Assembly: GCA_048264105.1 (NCBI GenBank)
Contig: JBLXDJ010000004.1
Location: forward strand, 62,001-126,000
From: Oceanospirillum sp048264105
Lineage (GTDB): Bacteria; Pseudomonadota; Gammaproteobacteria; Pseudomonadales; Halomonadaceae
DNA length: 64,000 bases
Direction of reading: 5' to 3'
A program made the translations under genes and the position numbers. Positions within the stretch are counted from its first letter, which is position 1; every line of letters starts with the position of its first letter. The notes below the pieces were generated by a model. It was not told the DNA's origin, made no database searches, and saw only the letters and a program-made list of their open reading frames with translations. This document shows positions 9,181 to 16,257 of the stretch, one piece after another.

Positions 9181-9512
9181 TCCTGCTGACCATCTTTATT
9201 CTGGCCGCATTGGTATTTTTAAGTCGTTATCTCTTTCTGGAACCCCGTCTGCCCCTGCGTTTATCGGCCAGAGGCGAGCGCTTTCTGCACTTTTCCGCGC
9301 CTGCGGTGCTGACAGCCATTGCCGCGCCGGTGGTGCTTTTACCGGAGCAGGGCGGTTCTGAGTCACCTGAGCTGTGGCTGAGTTGGGATAACCCCTATCT
9401 TTTAGCGGCGCTGCTTTGTGTTGTGCTGGCCCGCTTCACCGGAAATGTGCTGCTGACCACGGTATTAGGCATGGGGAGCTTTGTCTTACTGAAGCAGCTT
9501 GTGCTGATCTGA
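9177..9512 (+). CDS. azlD: AzlD family small subunit of an amino acid exporter
   Basis: A 111-residue protein with four hydrophobic segments. FLSRYLFLEPRLPLRLSARGERFLHFSAPAVL in the first half and LARFTGNVLLTTVLGMGSFVLL at the end are AzlD-like. The start overlaps the azlC stop by four bases. The two proteins are expected to form one export complex. The 250 bases after it (9513-9763) hold no gene I can support; they form the leader of the hydroxylase gene. Confidence 0.85.
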   Translation: MILLTIFILAALVFLSRYLFLEPRLPLRLSARGERFLHFSAPAVLTAIAAPVVLLPEQGGSESPELWLSWDNPYLLAALLCVVLARFTGNVLLTTVLGMGSFVLLKQLVLI

Positions 9513-9763
9513 TCCCTTTTGGGGAAAGTAGGCTTGTGAGAAGAAAGAGCTGTTTAAAGAAGAAAAGCCAAGCAAAAGAGAAAAGTCCCATTTTTAGCGA
9601 GAAAATGTCATGTTTAGCCATGAGGCTTGTGTCCATAATTAATTCAACAAGAAGGGTAGGGAATTGAAGGGACTTTACCTCTCTGCCCGGCAAGGCTGGC
9701 TCAGACCGCTTTGCCCGATGTGCATAACAACGAATACAACAAAAACTATGTGGGTACAGTCTC

Positions 9764-10930
9764 ATGAAACAGAACAATCCTATGCTGAAAAAACTTCAGG
9801 AAATCCTGCCAGCGATCCGTGCTAACGCCACCAAAACTGAAGAACTGCGTCAGGTTCCTCAGGAAAACATCGACATGCTGCACGGCATCGGCCTGAACCG
9901 CGCTTTCCTGCCTAAAGCATATGGCGGTCTGGAAATCTCCCTGCCGGAATTTACCGATTGTATCGCAGCTCTGGCCGGTGCCTGTTGTTCAACGGCTTGG
10001 GCTTACAGCCTGCTGTGTACCCACAACCACCAGATGGCGATGTTCAGCAAAGAAGCACAGGATGAGTTCTGGGGCGAGAACCCGGATGCCGTCGCTTCTT
10101 CTTCTATCGCGCCATTTGGCAAGTATGAAGAAACTGAAGGCGGCATCATCTTCACCGGCGACATGAAGTGGAGCTCCGGTGTGGATCACGCAGACTGGAT
10201 CATCGTCGGTCTGAACCGCATGGTTAACGACGAGAAAGTGTACAGCTTTGCCGTTATCCCACGCAGCCAGTTCACCATTATCGATGACTGGTACTCGGTT
10301 GCGATGCAGGGTTCCGGTACCAAGACCGCTCATATCGAAGGCGTATTTGTGCCTGAGCACCGCATTCAGGCTGCCGGCGATATGATGGAAGGCCGTCATA
10401 AAGGTCGTGAGCTGTACCCTGACAGCGACATCTACCACACGCCTTACCGTCCATACTTCGCGTCTGGCTTTGCTGCCATGAGTCTGGGTGTGGCGGAGCG
10501 TATGATCGAAGTTTACAAAGATCTGACCAAAAACCGTGTTCGTGCCTACACCGGTGCCAAGGTTGATGGTTCTGTTCCTCCGATGCTGCGTATTGCGGAA
10601 TCTTATCAGCAGGTGTGTGCGGCCCGTGCTTTCCTGGAAAAAACCTGGAACGAGCACAAAGAGTACGGTGAGCGTCACGAATATCCTGACCGTTACACCC
10701 TGGCGCACTGGCGTACCAATCAGGCTTACGCGATTAAGATGTGTGTTGAAGCGGTTAACCGCCTGTGGGCTGTTATGGGTGCATCTAACTGGTACACGGA
10801 TCGTGAAGGTCAGCGTCTGTGGCGCGAGTCCAACATGACCGCTGCCCACGCTTACACCGACTATGACGTATGTGCACAGATCATCGGCCGCGAGCTGCTG
10901 GGTCTGGAGCCTGATCCGTCACTGCTGTAA
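9764..10930 (+). CDS. 4-Hydroxyphenylacetate 3-hydroxylase, oxygenase component (C2 type)
   Basis: A flavin-dependent monooxygenase of the acyl-CoA dehydrogenase fold, 388 residues. It should hydroxylate 4-hydroxyphenylacetate to 3,4-dihydroxyphenylacetate using reduced flavin from the C1 reductase encoded downstream. Family features are GLNRAFLPKAYGGLEI, CCSTAWAYSLLCTHNHQM, the TGDMKWSSGVDHADW segment in the flavin/substrate region, and a C-terminal helical domain with the WYTDREGQRLWRE and TAAHAYTDYDVCAQIIG segments. It resembles the Acinetobacter baumannii C2 enzyme and HsaA. It is unrelated to the E. coli HpaB fold. The rest of the HPA pathway lies downstream, which supports the substrate. 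Confidence 0.85.
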   Translation: MKQNNPMLKKLQEILPAIRANATKTEELRQVPQENIDMLHGIGLNRAFLPKAYGGLEISLPEFTDCIAALAGACCSTAWAYSLLCTHNHQMAMFSKEAQDEFWGENPDAVASSSIAPFGKYEETEGGIIFTGDMKWSSGVDHADWIIVGLNRMVNDEKVYSFAVIPRSQFTIIDDWYSVAMQGSGTKTAHIEGVFVPEHRIQAAGDMMEGRHKGRELYPDSDIYHTPYRPYFASGFAAMSLGVAERMIEVYKDLTKNRVRAYTGAKVDGSVPPMLRIAESYQQVCAARAFLEKTWNEHKEYGERHEYPDRYTLAHWRTNQAYAIKMCVEAVNRLWAVMGASNWYTDREGQRLWRESNMTAAHAYTDYDVCAQIIGRELLGLEPDPSLL

Positions 10931-10940
10931 GCAACCTTTA

Positions 10941-11000
10941 CGGCTGAAACCAACAGGTTTTAGCCGATCTTCCGGCCTGCTGCCCATCCGGCAGGCCGGG
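10941..11000 (+). terminator. Two consecutive hairpins after the C2 gene
   Basis: CGGCTGAAACC/GGTTTTAGCCG (10941-10966) is followed by a 9-bp stem CCGGCCTGC/GCAGGCCGG (10972-10999). There is no T-run, so they may attenuate or protect mRNA rather than terminate fully. Confidence 0.5.
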
Positions 11001-11024
11001 CTCTTAACCTCTGATGGGGTGATC

Positions 11025-11189
11025 ATGATGAAAGCACTTCTGGCTAAACTTCAGTTTCTGAAACGTCGTTCCTGTGGCACTTCTTATTCGGTGACCCCTG
11101 CTTCAGGCAATCGTCAGCACTCTTCAGAAGCCGGGACACTTCAGCCTCTGACCAGCTCCGCAGCGGTTTTTCTGGTGCCTTATAACTGA
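11025..11189 (+). CDS. Small hypothetical protein between hydroxylase component genes
   Basis: A 54-codon frame with two adjacent ATGs (11025 and 11028) preceded by GGGGTG. It reads MMKALLAKLQFLKRRSCG and ends AAVFLVPYN. The N-terminus is short, basic and amphipathic; the rest is Ser/Thr-rich. It is isolated between hairpins on both sides, in the same direction as the C2 and C1 genes. No family is recognised. It may be a real small protein or a chance frame. Confidence 0.35.
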   Translation: MMKALLAKLQFLKRRSCGTSYSVTPASGNRQHSSEAGTLQPLTSSAAVFLVPYN

Positions 11190-11201
11190 TTGCGCCTGAT
11201 C

Positions 11202-11227
11202 GCCTGCCGGTTATCGGCAGGCCGTTT
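11202..11227 (+). terminator. Hairpin before the first C1 reductase gene
   Basis: GCCTGCCG (11202-11209) pairs with CGGCAGGC (11215-11222) and is followed by CGTTTTA. The stem shares the CCTGC/GCAGG core with the hairpin at 10972-10999. Confidence 0.5.
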
Positions 11228-11338
11228 TACTCCTAATAAAAGATTGTCAGGTGCTCAGCCCTCATCAGCCTGATGATCGACCCAAATGCAAAGGCCTGTG
11301 ACCCTTCACAGAATAAAAGCAAGAACAGGACAACAACC

Positions 11339-12262
11339 ATGAGTACTGAATTCGACCCACGGGATTTCCGTCGCGCACTGGGCAACTTCGCTACCGGTGT
11401 AACGGTAATCACTGCCTGCACCCCTGACGGTGTTCAGACCGGCGTAACCGCTAACAGCTTCAACTCCGTGTCCCTTGAGCCGCCTCTGGTGCTGTGGAGC
11501 ATTATGAAAAACTCCGGCAGCGTTGAAGTGTTTGATAACGCCAGCCATTTTGGCGTGAACATTCTGGCAGCCGACCAGATCCCGGTATCGAATCACTTTG
11601 CCCGCCCTGCGGATGACAAGTTTGCTGATATTGAGTACGAAAAAGGCCTGGGTAATGCGCCTTTGCTGCAGGATTGCTCGGCACGTTTCCAGTGCGAGAG
11701 CTATCAGAAACTGGATGGCGGCGATCACTGGATTCTGGTGGGTAAAGTGGTGGCGTATGACGATTATGGCCGCGCCCCTCTGCTTTATCATGGCGGTGCA
11801 TACTCGGCAGTGATTCCTCACTCCGGTGTGAAACCAAAAGATAGCGAAGCCACAGATGCCGGTCAGGAGAAGAACGACAAGCGTCTGGCGAACAACCTGT
11901 ACTATCAGATGCTGCAGGCGGTTAAACGCTATCAGTCCGGTTACCAGCCGATGCAACTGGCCTCCGGCCTGCGTACCATCGAAGCCCGTATGCTGCTGAC
12001 CCTGAACGACTTCGGCACGCTGACCACGAAAGATCTGGAAGAGCGTATCGGTATGCCCGACCACGATCTGCACGCGGCGGTTGAAGCTCTGCGCCGTAAA
12101 GAGTGGCTGGCGCAGAAAGATGACCAGTTAAGTCTGACCTCAGCGGGTGCTGATCAGGCAGAAACCCTATGGAAAATTGCCAGCGAGCATCAGGAAGAGG
12201 TCTTCGGACAGTTCTCCGAAGAAGAGCTGGCAACCTTCCGTAAGGTACTGGAAGCGGTTTAA
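11339..12262 (+). CDS. HPA hydroxylase flavin reductase component (C1), copy 1, with MarR-like tail
   Basis: An NADH:flavin reductase that supplies reduced flavin to the C2 oxygenase. Residues ~8-165 form the flavin_reductase domain (FRRALGNFATGVTVITA, GVTANSFNSVSLEPPLVLW, GGDHWILVGKV). Residues ~185-305 form a winged-helix MarR-like domain (NLYYQMLQAVKRYQSGYQPMQL, ARMLLTLNDFGTLTTKDLEERI). In the A. baumannii C1 enzyme this tail senses HPA and relieves autoinhibition (family knowledge). ATG 11339 has AGGA nine bases upstream. A second, very similar gene follows at 12653. Confidence 0.87.
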   Translation: MSTEFDPRDFRRALGNFATGVTVITACTPDGVQTGVTANSFNSVSLEPPLVLWSIMKNSGSVEVFDNASHFGVNILAADQIPVSNHFARPADDKFADIEYEKGLGNAPLLQDCSARFQCESYQKLDGGDHWILVGKVVAYDDYGRAPLLYHGGAYSAVIPHSGVKPKDSEATDAGQEKNDKRLANNLYYQMLQAVKRYQSGYQPMQLASGLRTIEARMLLTLNDFGTLTTKDLEERIGMPDHDLHAAVEALRRKEWLAQKDDQLSLTSAGADQAETLWKIASEHQEEVFGQFSEEELATFRKVLEAV

Positions 12263-12369
12263 ACCCTTCCGACCTTCAGGGCGGCGTTTGTGCCGTCAGC
12301 GTCGCCCGCATCGATGATCTTCATTGTGTCTGGGGAACGGTCTCTTCGGAACTGTTCCAGCCTTGTTTT

Positions 12370-12396
12370 GCCCGGTTTACGAAGCCGGGCTTTTTT
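12370..12396 (+). terminator. Rho-independent terminator after C1 copy 1
   Basis: GCCCGG (12370-12375), 9-base loop, CCGGGC (12385-12390), then six T. It separates the two C1 genes, so the second copy probably has its own promoter or depends on readthrough. Confidence 0.8.
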
Positions 12397-12502
12397 GTGC
12401 CTGCGTTTTCTCAGGAACCTCTGGCTGGCGTTTTGGTCACAGCGGTCAGCCCTTTTGTCTTATAGGGCTGGACATCCGGCGGCTATTCGTAAATGCTACG
12501 CG

Positions 12503-12548
12503 CCCGATAAAACAGAACGCTACGCCATACCCCCGCTGTTTTATCGGG
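12503..12548. repeat. 13-bp inverted repeat between the two C1 genes
   Basis: CCCGATAAAACAG (12503-12515) and CTGTTTTATCGGG (12536-12548) are exact inverted copies around a 20-base spacer. No T-run follows. It lies in the 390-base gap between the two reductase genes and may be an operator, an mRNA structure or a repeat remnant. Confidence 0.5.
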
Positions 12549-12652
12549 AGTACCCTGACGAAATGCAGGAATAGCATCTAAAGTTAGTGGTAACTCACCA
12601 TAAAAAAGATAACAGGTCAGACTGTTTACACGTTAAGACTAAGGCCAAGACT

Positions 12653-13588
12653 ATGACTACTGCATTTGACCCGAAAGCGTTTCGTCGCGCTTTGGGTAAT
12701 TTCGCCACCGGCGTCACCGTAATTACTGCTACCGCCAAAGACGGGCAGCAGGCAGGTGTCACGGCAAACAGTTTCAACTCGGTGTCCCTTGATCCGCCAC
12801 TGGTGCTGTGGAGCATCATGAAAAACTCCGGCAGTGTTGAGGTTTTCGACAACGCCAGCCACTTCGCCGTGAACGTACTGGCGGCAGATCAGATCGATAT
12901 GTCCAACCACTTCGCCCGTCCGTCTGATGACAAGTTCTCAAGTGTTGATTATGAGAAAGGTCTGGGTGATGCGCCCTTGCTGCCAAACTGCGCGGCACGC
13001 TTCCAGTGCGCCAACTATGAAAAAGTGGATGGTGGCGACCACTGGATTCTGATCGGCAAGGTAGAAGCCTTTGACGATTACGGTCGCGCGCCTCTGTTGT
13101 ACCACGGTGGTACTTACTCGGCGGTTGTACCGCACATGGGCGCAGCCCAGAAGAGTGCTGAAGTAGATGCCGCAGCGGCAGAAAAAGCCGATGCCGACCG
13201 TGACAAGATGCTGGACAAGAACCTCTACTACCAGATGCTGAGCGCGGTAAAACGCTACCAGCGTGGTTACTGGCCAATGCAGCAGGCAAGTGGCCTGCGC
13301 GTGGCAGAAGCCCGCCTGCTGATGATCCTGAAAGATCTGGGCACGGTAAGCTTCAGCGATATGGGTGACTTCCTGCTGATGCCGGAACAGGATCTGACCC
13401 CAGCGGTTGAGAAACTGACCCGCAAAGCCTGGATCAGTGTTCAGGACGACAGCCTGACCCTGACCGAAGAAGGTGCCAATCAGGCCGAAGCCTACTGGCA
13501 GCTTTCAGAAGACTATCAGGAAAAAGTGTTCGGTGATCTTACCGAAGAAGAACTGGCGGTATTCCGCAAGGTTTTGAAAAAGATCTGA
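12653..13588 (+). CDS. HPA hydroxylase flavin reductase component (C1), copy 2, with MarR-like tail
   Basis: A paralogue of the gene at 11339 with the same two-domain layout: flavin_reductase domain (FRRALGNFATGVTVITA, NSFNSVSLDPPLVLW, GGDHWILIGKV) and C-terminal MarR-like domain (NLYYQMLSAVKRYQRGYWPMQQ, AEARLLMILKDLGTVS). The reductase domains are nearly identical in long stretches; the linker is Ala-rich here and the MarR-like tail has diverged most. That suggests different effector sensing by the two copies (inference). ATG 12653 is chosen by alignment with copy 1. It is the last gene before a strong terminator and an AT-rich island. Confidence 0.87.
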   Translation: MTTAFDPKAFRRALGNFATGVTVITATAKDGQQAGVTANSFNSVSLDPPLVLWSIMKNSGSVEVFDNASHFAVNVLAADQIDMSNHFARPSDDKFSSVDYEKGLGDAPLLPNCAARFQCANYEKVDGGDHWILIGKVEAFDDYGRAPLLYHGGTYSAVVPHMGAAQKSAEVDAAAAEKADADRDKMLDKNLYYQMLSAVKRYQRGYWPMQQASGLRVAEARLLMILKDLGTVSFSDMGDFLLMPEQDLTPAVEKLTRKAWISVQDDSLTLTEEGANQAEAYWQLSEDYQEKVFGDLTEEELAVFRKVLKKI

Positions 13589-13610
13589 GCCATCTACAGA
13601 TGCTGAACAC

Positions 13611-13641
13611 AAAAAACCGGATCAACTGATCCGGTTTTTTT
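13611..13641. terminator. Terminator after C1 copy 2, left inverted copy
   Basis: AAAAAACCGGATCA, centre ACT-type, TGATCCGGTTTTTTT. It is a symmetric, bidirectional terminator. The 30-base core is the exact reverse complement of the one at 15137-15166. Confidence 0.9.
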
Positions 13642-13780
13642 GTATCTGGTTGTTTGTCCGACTTAATGCTCGGTTTACCCGCGTGCAGGAACTGGATAAG
13701 CTGCAAAAACAATGAATTATGGAAAGCAGGCGTGGAATAACAGGCACCTGCTTATTTGGGATGTCGCGCATGCGCGTTTA

Positions 13781-13812
13781 GCAGGGAAGCAGTCAGATCA
13801 GAAGATGGATTT
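13781..13812 (+). repeat. 32-bp perfect repeat, copy A, upstream of an AT-rich island gene
   Basis: These 32 bases (beginning GCAGGGAAGCAGTC, ending AGATGGATTT) recur without mismatch at 53255-53286, in the same orientation. Both copies follow a GCGCA(T/A)GCGC sequence and stand about 85-105 bases before the first gene of an AT-rich block. The gap 13642-13918 holds nothing else I can name. Confidence 0.85.
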
Positions 13813-13918
13813 TTCCTTTCTTATCAAAGCCTTTTCTAAGCACTTGTCGTTATGTTGAAATCGGCAAAATGCGCATGCTTATGAAGAAAATGTTAACAGT
13901 CACATATGGAGCAGTACA

Positions 13919-14611
13919 TTGATTTGCAAATTCTGGATTGGAGTTGCCATAGTAGTATCGGTTTCTATCGGCATAACATTTTTTGCTCCAATTAGTGAAA
14001 TCTACAAAGGGGTGGCTGCTGTCCCTGCCATAGGCGGTCTACTAGCTGCTTTGTTTCAACTGCTCAGAGATCAGGCTTTACATGAAAAGCGGGTTGCTCT
14101 CCAAGCAAAGCAAAACCTTTTCAATCTTGGTGCCACTTCCCATATGGCAAACACCGTTTTTGACAAGCATGTCGAGTTCTCCGAGAAATATTTGGCTGAA
14201 GTGACAGAAGTGGTAATTACATTAACAAGGGAAGGGCCGACCACAAGCGCACTTGAGCACTCAGGTAAGCTTTATCAAATACGGGTTGACTACACGGCAT
14301 GGATTACTCCTGAAATAGAAGACCAGTTAATGCCATTTGAGAAAGCTATTAGGCAAATCGGAGCCAAAGCTCATTTTATAGATATGATTAGTGGCTCCGA
14401 TGCTAGAGAAGAATCACGATTGCAGGCAGTTAGAGAAATTCACGATACATTTGCTAATTTGATGGAATTTGAATCTGAAGGCCCTAAAGATGAAGCCTCA
14501 ACTATCAAAGCCATAAAGAACAGGGTTCGTGACATTCTTGGTGTGCGAGAGCTAGTATCAGTAAGAGATTTTTTGGTCAAAGAAGCGGAAAATATTGCAA
14601 GTAAAAGTTAA
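13919..14611 (+). CDS. Hypothetical membrane-anchored helical protein in an integron-like cassette
   Basis: 230 residues. Two hydrophobic segments at the N-terminus (FWIGVAIVVSVSIGITFFA and VAAVPAIGGLLAALFQLL) are followed by a cytoplasmic, largely helical, charged region. No family is recognised. Codon use and base composition are more AT-rich than in the flanking hpa genes, indicating recent acquisition. The TTG start has GGAG seven bases upstream. Its stop codon lies inside the left end of an attC-like site, the normal position of a gene in an integron cassette. Confidence 0.6.
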   Translation: MICKFWIGVAIVVSVSIGITFFAPISEIYKGVAAVPAIGGLLAALFQLLRDQALHEKRVALQAKQNLFNLGATSHMANTVFDKHVEFSEKYLAEVTEVVITLTREGPTTSALEHSGKLYQIRVDYTAWITPEIEDQLMPFEKAIRQIGAKAHFIDMISGSDAREESRLQAVREIHDTFANLMEFESEGPKDEASTIKAIKNRVRDILGVRELVSVRDFLVKEAENIASKS

Positions 14612-14663
14612 CAAGGCGCTCAAACAAGGACGCAGCAAAGCTGCGCCGCTTAGCTTGACGTTA
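14609..14663 (+). repeat. Integron attC-like recombination site
   Basis: TAAC at 14609-14612 and GTTA at 14660-14663 bound an imperfect palindrome of about 55 bases. The centre is CGCAGC-AAA-GCTGCG (14631-14645). The outer arms are AAGGCGCTCAA and CGCTTAGCTTGAC, of the kind seen in marine attC sites (similar in layout to the aadA 59-base element). A new reading frame starts eight bases after the right end. No integron integrase is in the window. Confidence 0.7.
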
Positions 14664-14670
14664 ATGGTCT

Positions 14671-15072
14671 ATGGAAACAATAGAAATCAAGTCATGTGAT
14701 GACTCCACAACTCTCATCTTCAGGCTCGTTGGTAGAAACGAGAAGGGCTCAACCTTTGTTGCCTCTGTTACTGGCGCCCCCTTTATTGGTGAAGTCACTA
14801 CAACAACCTATTTTGTCGGTCCGCCAAGTCTTCTGTTTCGGGATATGGCAGATAATTGGCAAGGCTGGAAAGGGGAGAAGGTCTGGGGGGCTCTGGACGG
14901 AGAATTTACACTCACGGCAACAGCTACATCACTAGGTCGCATTTCAGTCATAATCGAAATGGTCGAGATGGCGGGAGCGTATAGACTGAAGGCAATTCTA
15001 GGCTTTGAAGCAGGGCAGCTTGAAAATATCAGCAAGAGGGTAGAGTCATTGTTCCCTCTCGAGAACCGTTAG
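14671..15072 (+). CDS. Hypothetical protein, possibly DUF6228-like, second gene of the cassette block
   Basis: 133 residues, soluble, rich in beta strands. Features are WQGWKGEKVWGALDGEFTL in the middle and GFEAGQLENISKRVESLFP at the end. This pattern recalls DUF6228 proteins, whose function is unknown; the match is from memory and tentative. It begins eight bases after the attC-like site, as a cassette gene would. No clear second attC follows its stop codon, so the cassette is either incomplete or fused to the chromosome. Confidence 0.6.
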   Translation: METIEIKSCDDSTTLIFRLVGRNEKGSTFVASVTGAPFIGEVTTTTYFVGPPSLLFRDMADNWQGWKGEKVWGALDGEFTLTATATSLGRISVIIEMVEMAGAYRLKAILGFEAGQLENISKRVESLFPLENR

Positions 15073-15136
15073 TTTCTATTGTCCCGCTCTTCCAAAACCA
15101 CGGTGTTGAAGCACCAGAGGCAACAGATTAAAGACC

Positions 15137-15166
15137 AAAAAACCGGATCAGTTGATCCGGTTTTTT
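15137..15166. terminator. Terminator after hpaD copy 1, right inverted copy
   Basis: An exact 30-base reverse complement of 13611-13640 (AAAAAACCGGATCA...TGATCCGGTTTTTT with the loop inverted). It serves the minus-strand hpaD gene and is also symmetric. Confidence 0.9.
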
Positions 15167-15190
15167 GCGTCTAGCAAGGCCTAAACAAAC

Positions 15191-16117
15191 TTAAACCCGA
15201 CTCTCACCATAAGTCAGTTCATCCTGTTTGGATGCCTGTGGCGCTGGCACTTTACTGCCATCCTGCGGGGTCACCGGGAATACGCAGTTGATCTGGCCGG
15301 TGCCGGAGCTACCAAAGTACGGGGTGAGGACTTCGGCGTTGCCGTCATACCCTGACCAGCCCAGAGCGCCCAGCAGCATGGCGGTGTCGTGCATCATGCC
15401 TTCGCCGTGGCCTTTGATGGCGTATTCCGGCAGCATGGTGCAGAACTTATCCCACTCGGCGTTTTCCCACATTTTCACCACTTCGTGATCCAGTGTTTCC
15501 AGCATAGGGCTCCACACTTTATCGGAGAAGTCCGGTGCCTGTCCGTTCTGAGCAAAGCGGTGCGACAGAGAGCCGGAGGCCAGAATCGCCACTGTGCCAT
15601 CGTAGTGTTTTTCGATCGCTTCACGCATCGCCCAACCCAGACGGGCGCTGTCGTTCAGGTAGTGAACGGTACACAGAGCCGACACTGAGATTACTTTAAA
15701 GTGGTTGTCCTGATTCATATAGCGCATCGGCACCAGCGTACCGTACTCAGGTGCCAGCGTGGTGCTGTCGTGTGCCAGTGTCTCCACACCCTGTTCGTTG
15801 CACACCTTCGCCAGCAGGTTACCCAGCTCAGGGTTGCCGTTCAGGTCGTACTCCATGTTGCTGATAAAGTGCGGCAGCTCGCCACTGGTGTAGTTACCTT
15901 CCCAGTGCTCGGCACAGTTAATGTGATAACCGGAATTCACCAGCCAGTGGGTATCAAAGACCACGATGGTATCTACGCCCAGCTCTCGGCAGCGGCGGCC
16001 AATCTCAAGATGACCATCAATCGCAGCCTGACGGCAGCCTTTGCGCGGGCCATCCAGTTCGGACAGATACATGGACGGTACGTGTGTAATCTTGGCAGCT
16101 AGTGCAAGTTTTCCCAT
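15191..16117 (-). CDS. hpaD: 3,4-Dihydroxyphenylacetate 2,3-dioxygenase paralogue 1 (LigB-type extradiol)
   Basis: A class III extradiol ring-cleavage dioxygenase of 308 residues, related to E. coli HpaD/HpcB. It should open homoprotocatechuate to 5-carboxymethyl-2-hydroxymuconic semialdehyde using Fe(II). Motifs with the expected metal and catalytic residues are THVPSMY, VVFDTHWLVNSGYHIN and LASGSLSHRF, with HGEGMMHDTAMLLGALGW near the C-terminus. It is about half identical to the second copy at 19888 and carries an extra ~25-residue C-terminal tail. One copy may serve the main pathway and the other a related catechol (inference). The gene is isolated, with its own terminator. Confidence 0.85.
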   Translation of the reverse strand: MGKLALAAKITHVPSMYLSELDGPRKGCRQAAIDGHLEIGRRCRELGVDTIVVFDTHWLVNSGYHINCAEHWEGNYTSGELPHFISNMEYDLNGNPELGNLLAKVCNEQGVETLAHDSTTLAPEYGTLVPMRYMNQDNHFKVISVSALCTVHYLNDSARLGWAMREAIEKHYDGTVAILASGSLSHRFAQNGQAPDFSDKVWSPMLETLDHEVVKMWENAEWDKFCTMLPEYAIKGHGEGMMHDTAMLLGALGWSGYDGNAEVLTPYFGSSGTGQINCVFPVTPQDGSKVPAPQASKQDELTYGESRV

Positions 16118-16257
16118 TGTTATTATCCTCTTGGGTTTTGCCGGGCATCGGTTGCAGTGAGATGCCGTTTAAAAATAATAAGCACTTTTAGATTAAAAAG
16201 TACTATCAGGGTTGTTCGTTTAACGTCTTGGATTGTTTGTTACTGACAAAGGTCGCT

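Noticed and set aside
9989..10849. 286-codon minus-strand frame opposite the C2 oxygenase
   Set aside because: The plus strand encodes an unmistakable monooxygenase; the antisense product is His/Thr/Arg-rich noise.
13738..13854. A second attC site ending at CTTGTCGTTATG before the first cassette gene
   Set aside because: The right end looks attC-like, but the left arm (TAACAGGCACC) does not pair with it convincingly.
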